Shown here one piece after another: positions 13,276 to 13,382 of a stretch of 13,382 bases of DNA (its first letter is position 1; each line of letters starts with the position of its first letter). Source of the stretch: Goniomonas avonlea (lineage: Eukaryota > Cryptophyceae > Goniomonadida > Goniomonadaceae); assembly GCA_003573635.1 (NCBI GenBank), contig QUTJ01031607.1, positions 1 through 13,382 of the forward strand, in the 5' to 3' direction. The translations under genes were made by a program, and so were the position numbers. The notes beneath the pieces are model-generated. The model saw nothing but the letters and a program-made list of their open reading frames with translations. It was not told the origin of the DNA and did not search any database.

Positions 13276-13382
13276 AAAATCGATAATTTCCAAAAATCTG
13301 GGTGGATAATTTTTGGGAATCCAAGGAATGGATGAAAGCTATAGAATGATTAGATTAGAAAAATCGATAATTTCCAAAAATC
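13276..13382 (+). repeat. 23-bp direct repeat, 84-bp period, at right edge
   Basis: A 23-bp sequence beginning AAAATCGATAATTTCC occurs at 13276-13298 and again at 13360-13382, where the window stops. Between them GGATAATTTTTGGGAATCC is an imperfect inverted version of the same motif. Composition is far more AT-rich than the rest. It may be the start of a tandem array or a small non-autonomous element; no coding sequence is present. Confidence 0.75.

Overview
The window is nuclear DNA from a unicellular eukaryote, most likely a flagellated protist or alga that I cannot place more precisely. The case rests on spliceosomal introns (GT..AG, CTGAC/CTAAC-like branch points, mostly 37-51 nt in the compact genes), AATAAA signals, a centromeric histone, a nucleoporin and an SF-assemblin (striated rootlet protein). 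Genes are dense and lie in divergent and convergent pairs. I built all gene models by hand, joining exons by splice signal, codon phase and domain continuity; every junction given keeps the reading frame.

Layout. (1) About 1-8499, minus strand: one very large gene of about 32 exons, running off the left edge. It encodes a repeat protein ordered WW1-SPRY1-SPRY2-WW2-SPRY3-SPRY4-WW3-SPRY5-(coiled coil), that is, a WW-SPRY-SPRY supra-module used repeatedly. WW2 and WW3 are of the CEP164 type, with the LGIDP..E..L.WIA lead-in helix before the WW. Many of its introns are swollen by tandem repeats, and several of those repeats carry copies of the adjoining splice site. (2) 8684-9276, plus strand: a four-exon CENP-A-type histone H3 variant, divergent from gene 1. 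(3) 9592-10793, minus strand: a six-exon NUP35/NUP53 nucleoporin. (4) 10865-11801, plus strand: a five-exon SF-assemblin, divergent from NUP35 across only 71 bp. (5) 11944-12777, minus strand: an intronless protein combining an F-box with an FHA domain. (6) 12778-13382: no gene seen; an AT-rich right end with a 23-bp direct repeat.

How the genes relate. No operon logic applies, but the neighbours share a cell-division theme: centromere (CENP-A), nuclear pore (NUP35), flagellar rootlet (SF-assemblin) and a protein with CEP164-like (centriole appendage) WW modules. Two ATG-to-ATG gaps (184 bp and 71 bp) are probable bidirectional promoters. The most novel items are the WW-SPRY-SPRY repeat protein and the splice-site-bearing minisatellites in its introns.
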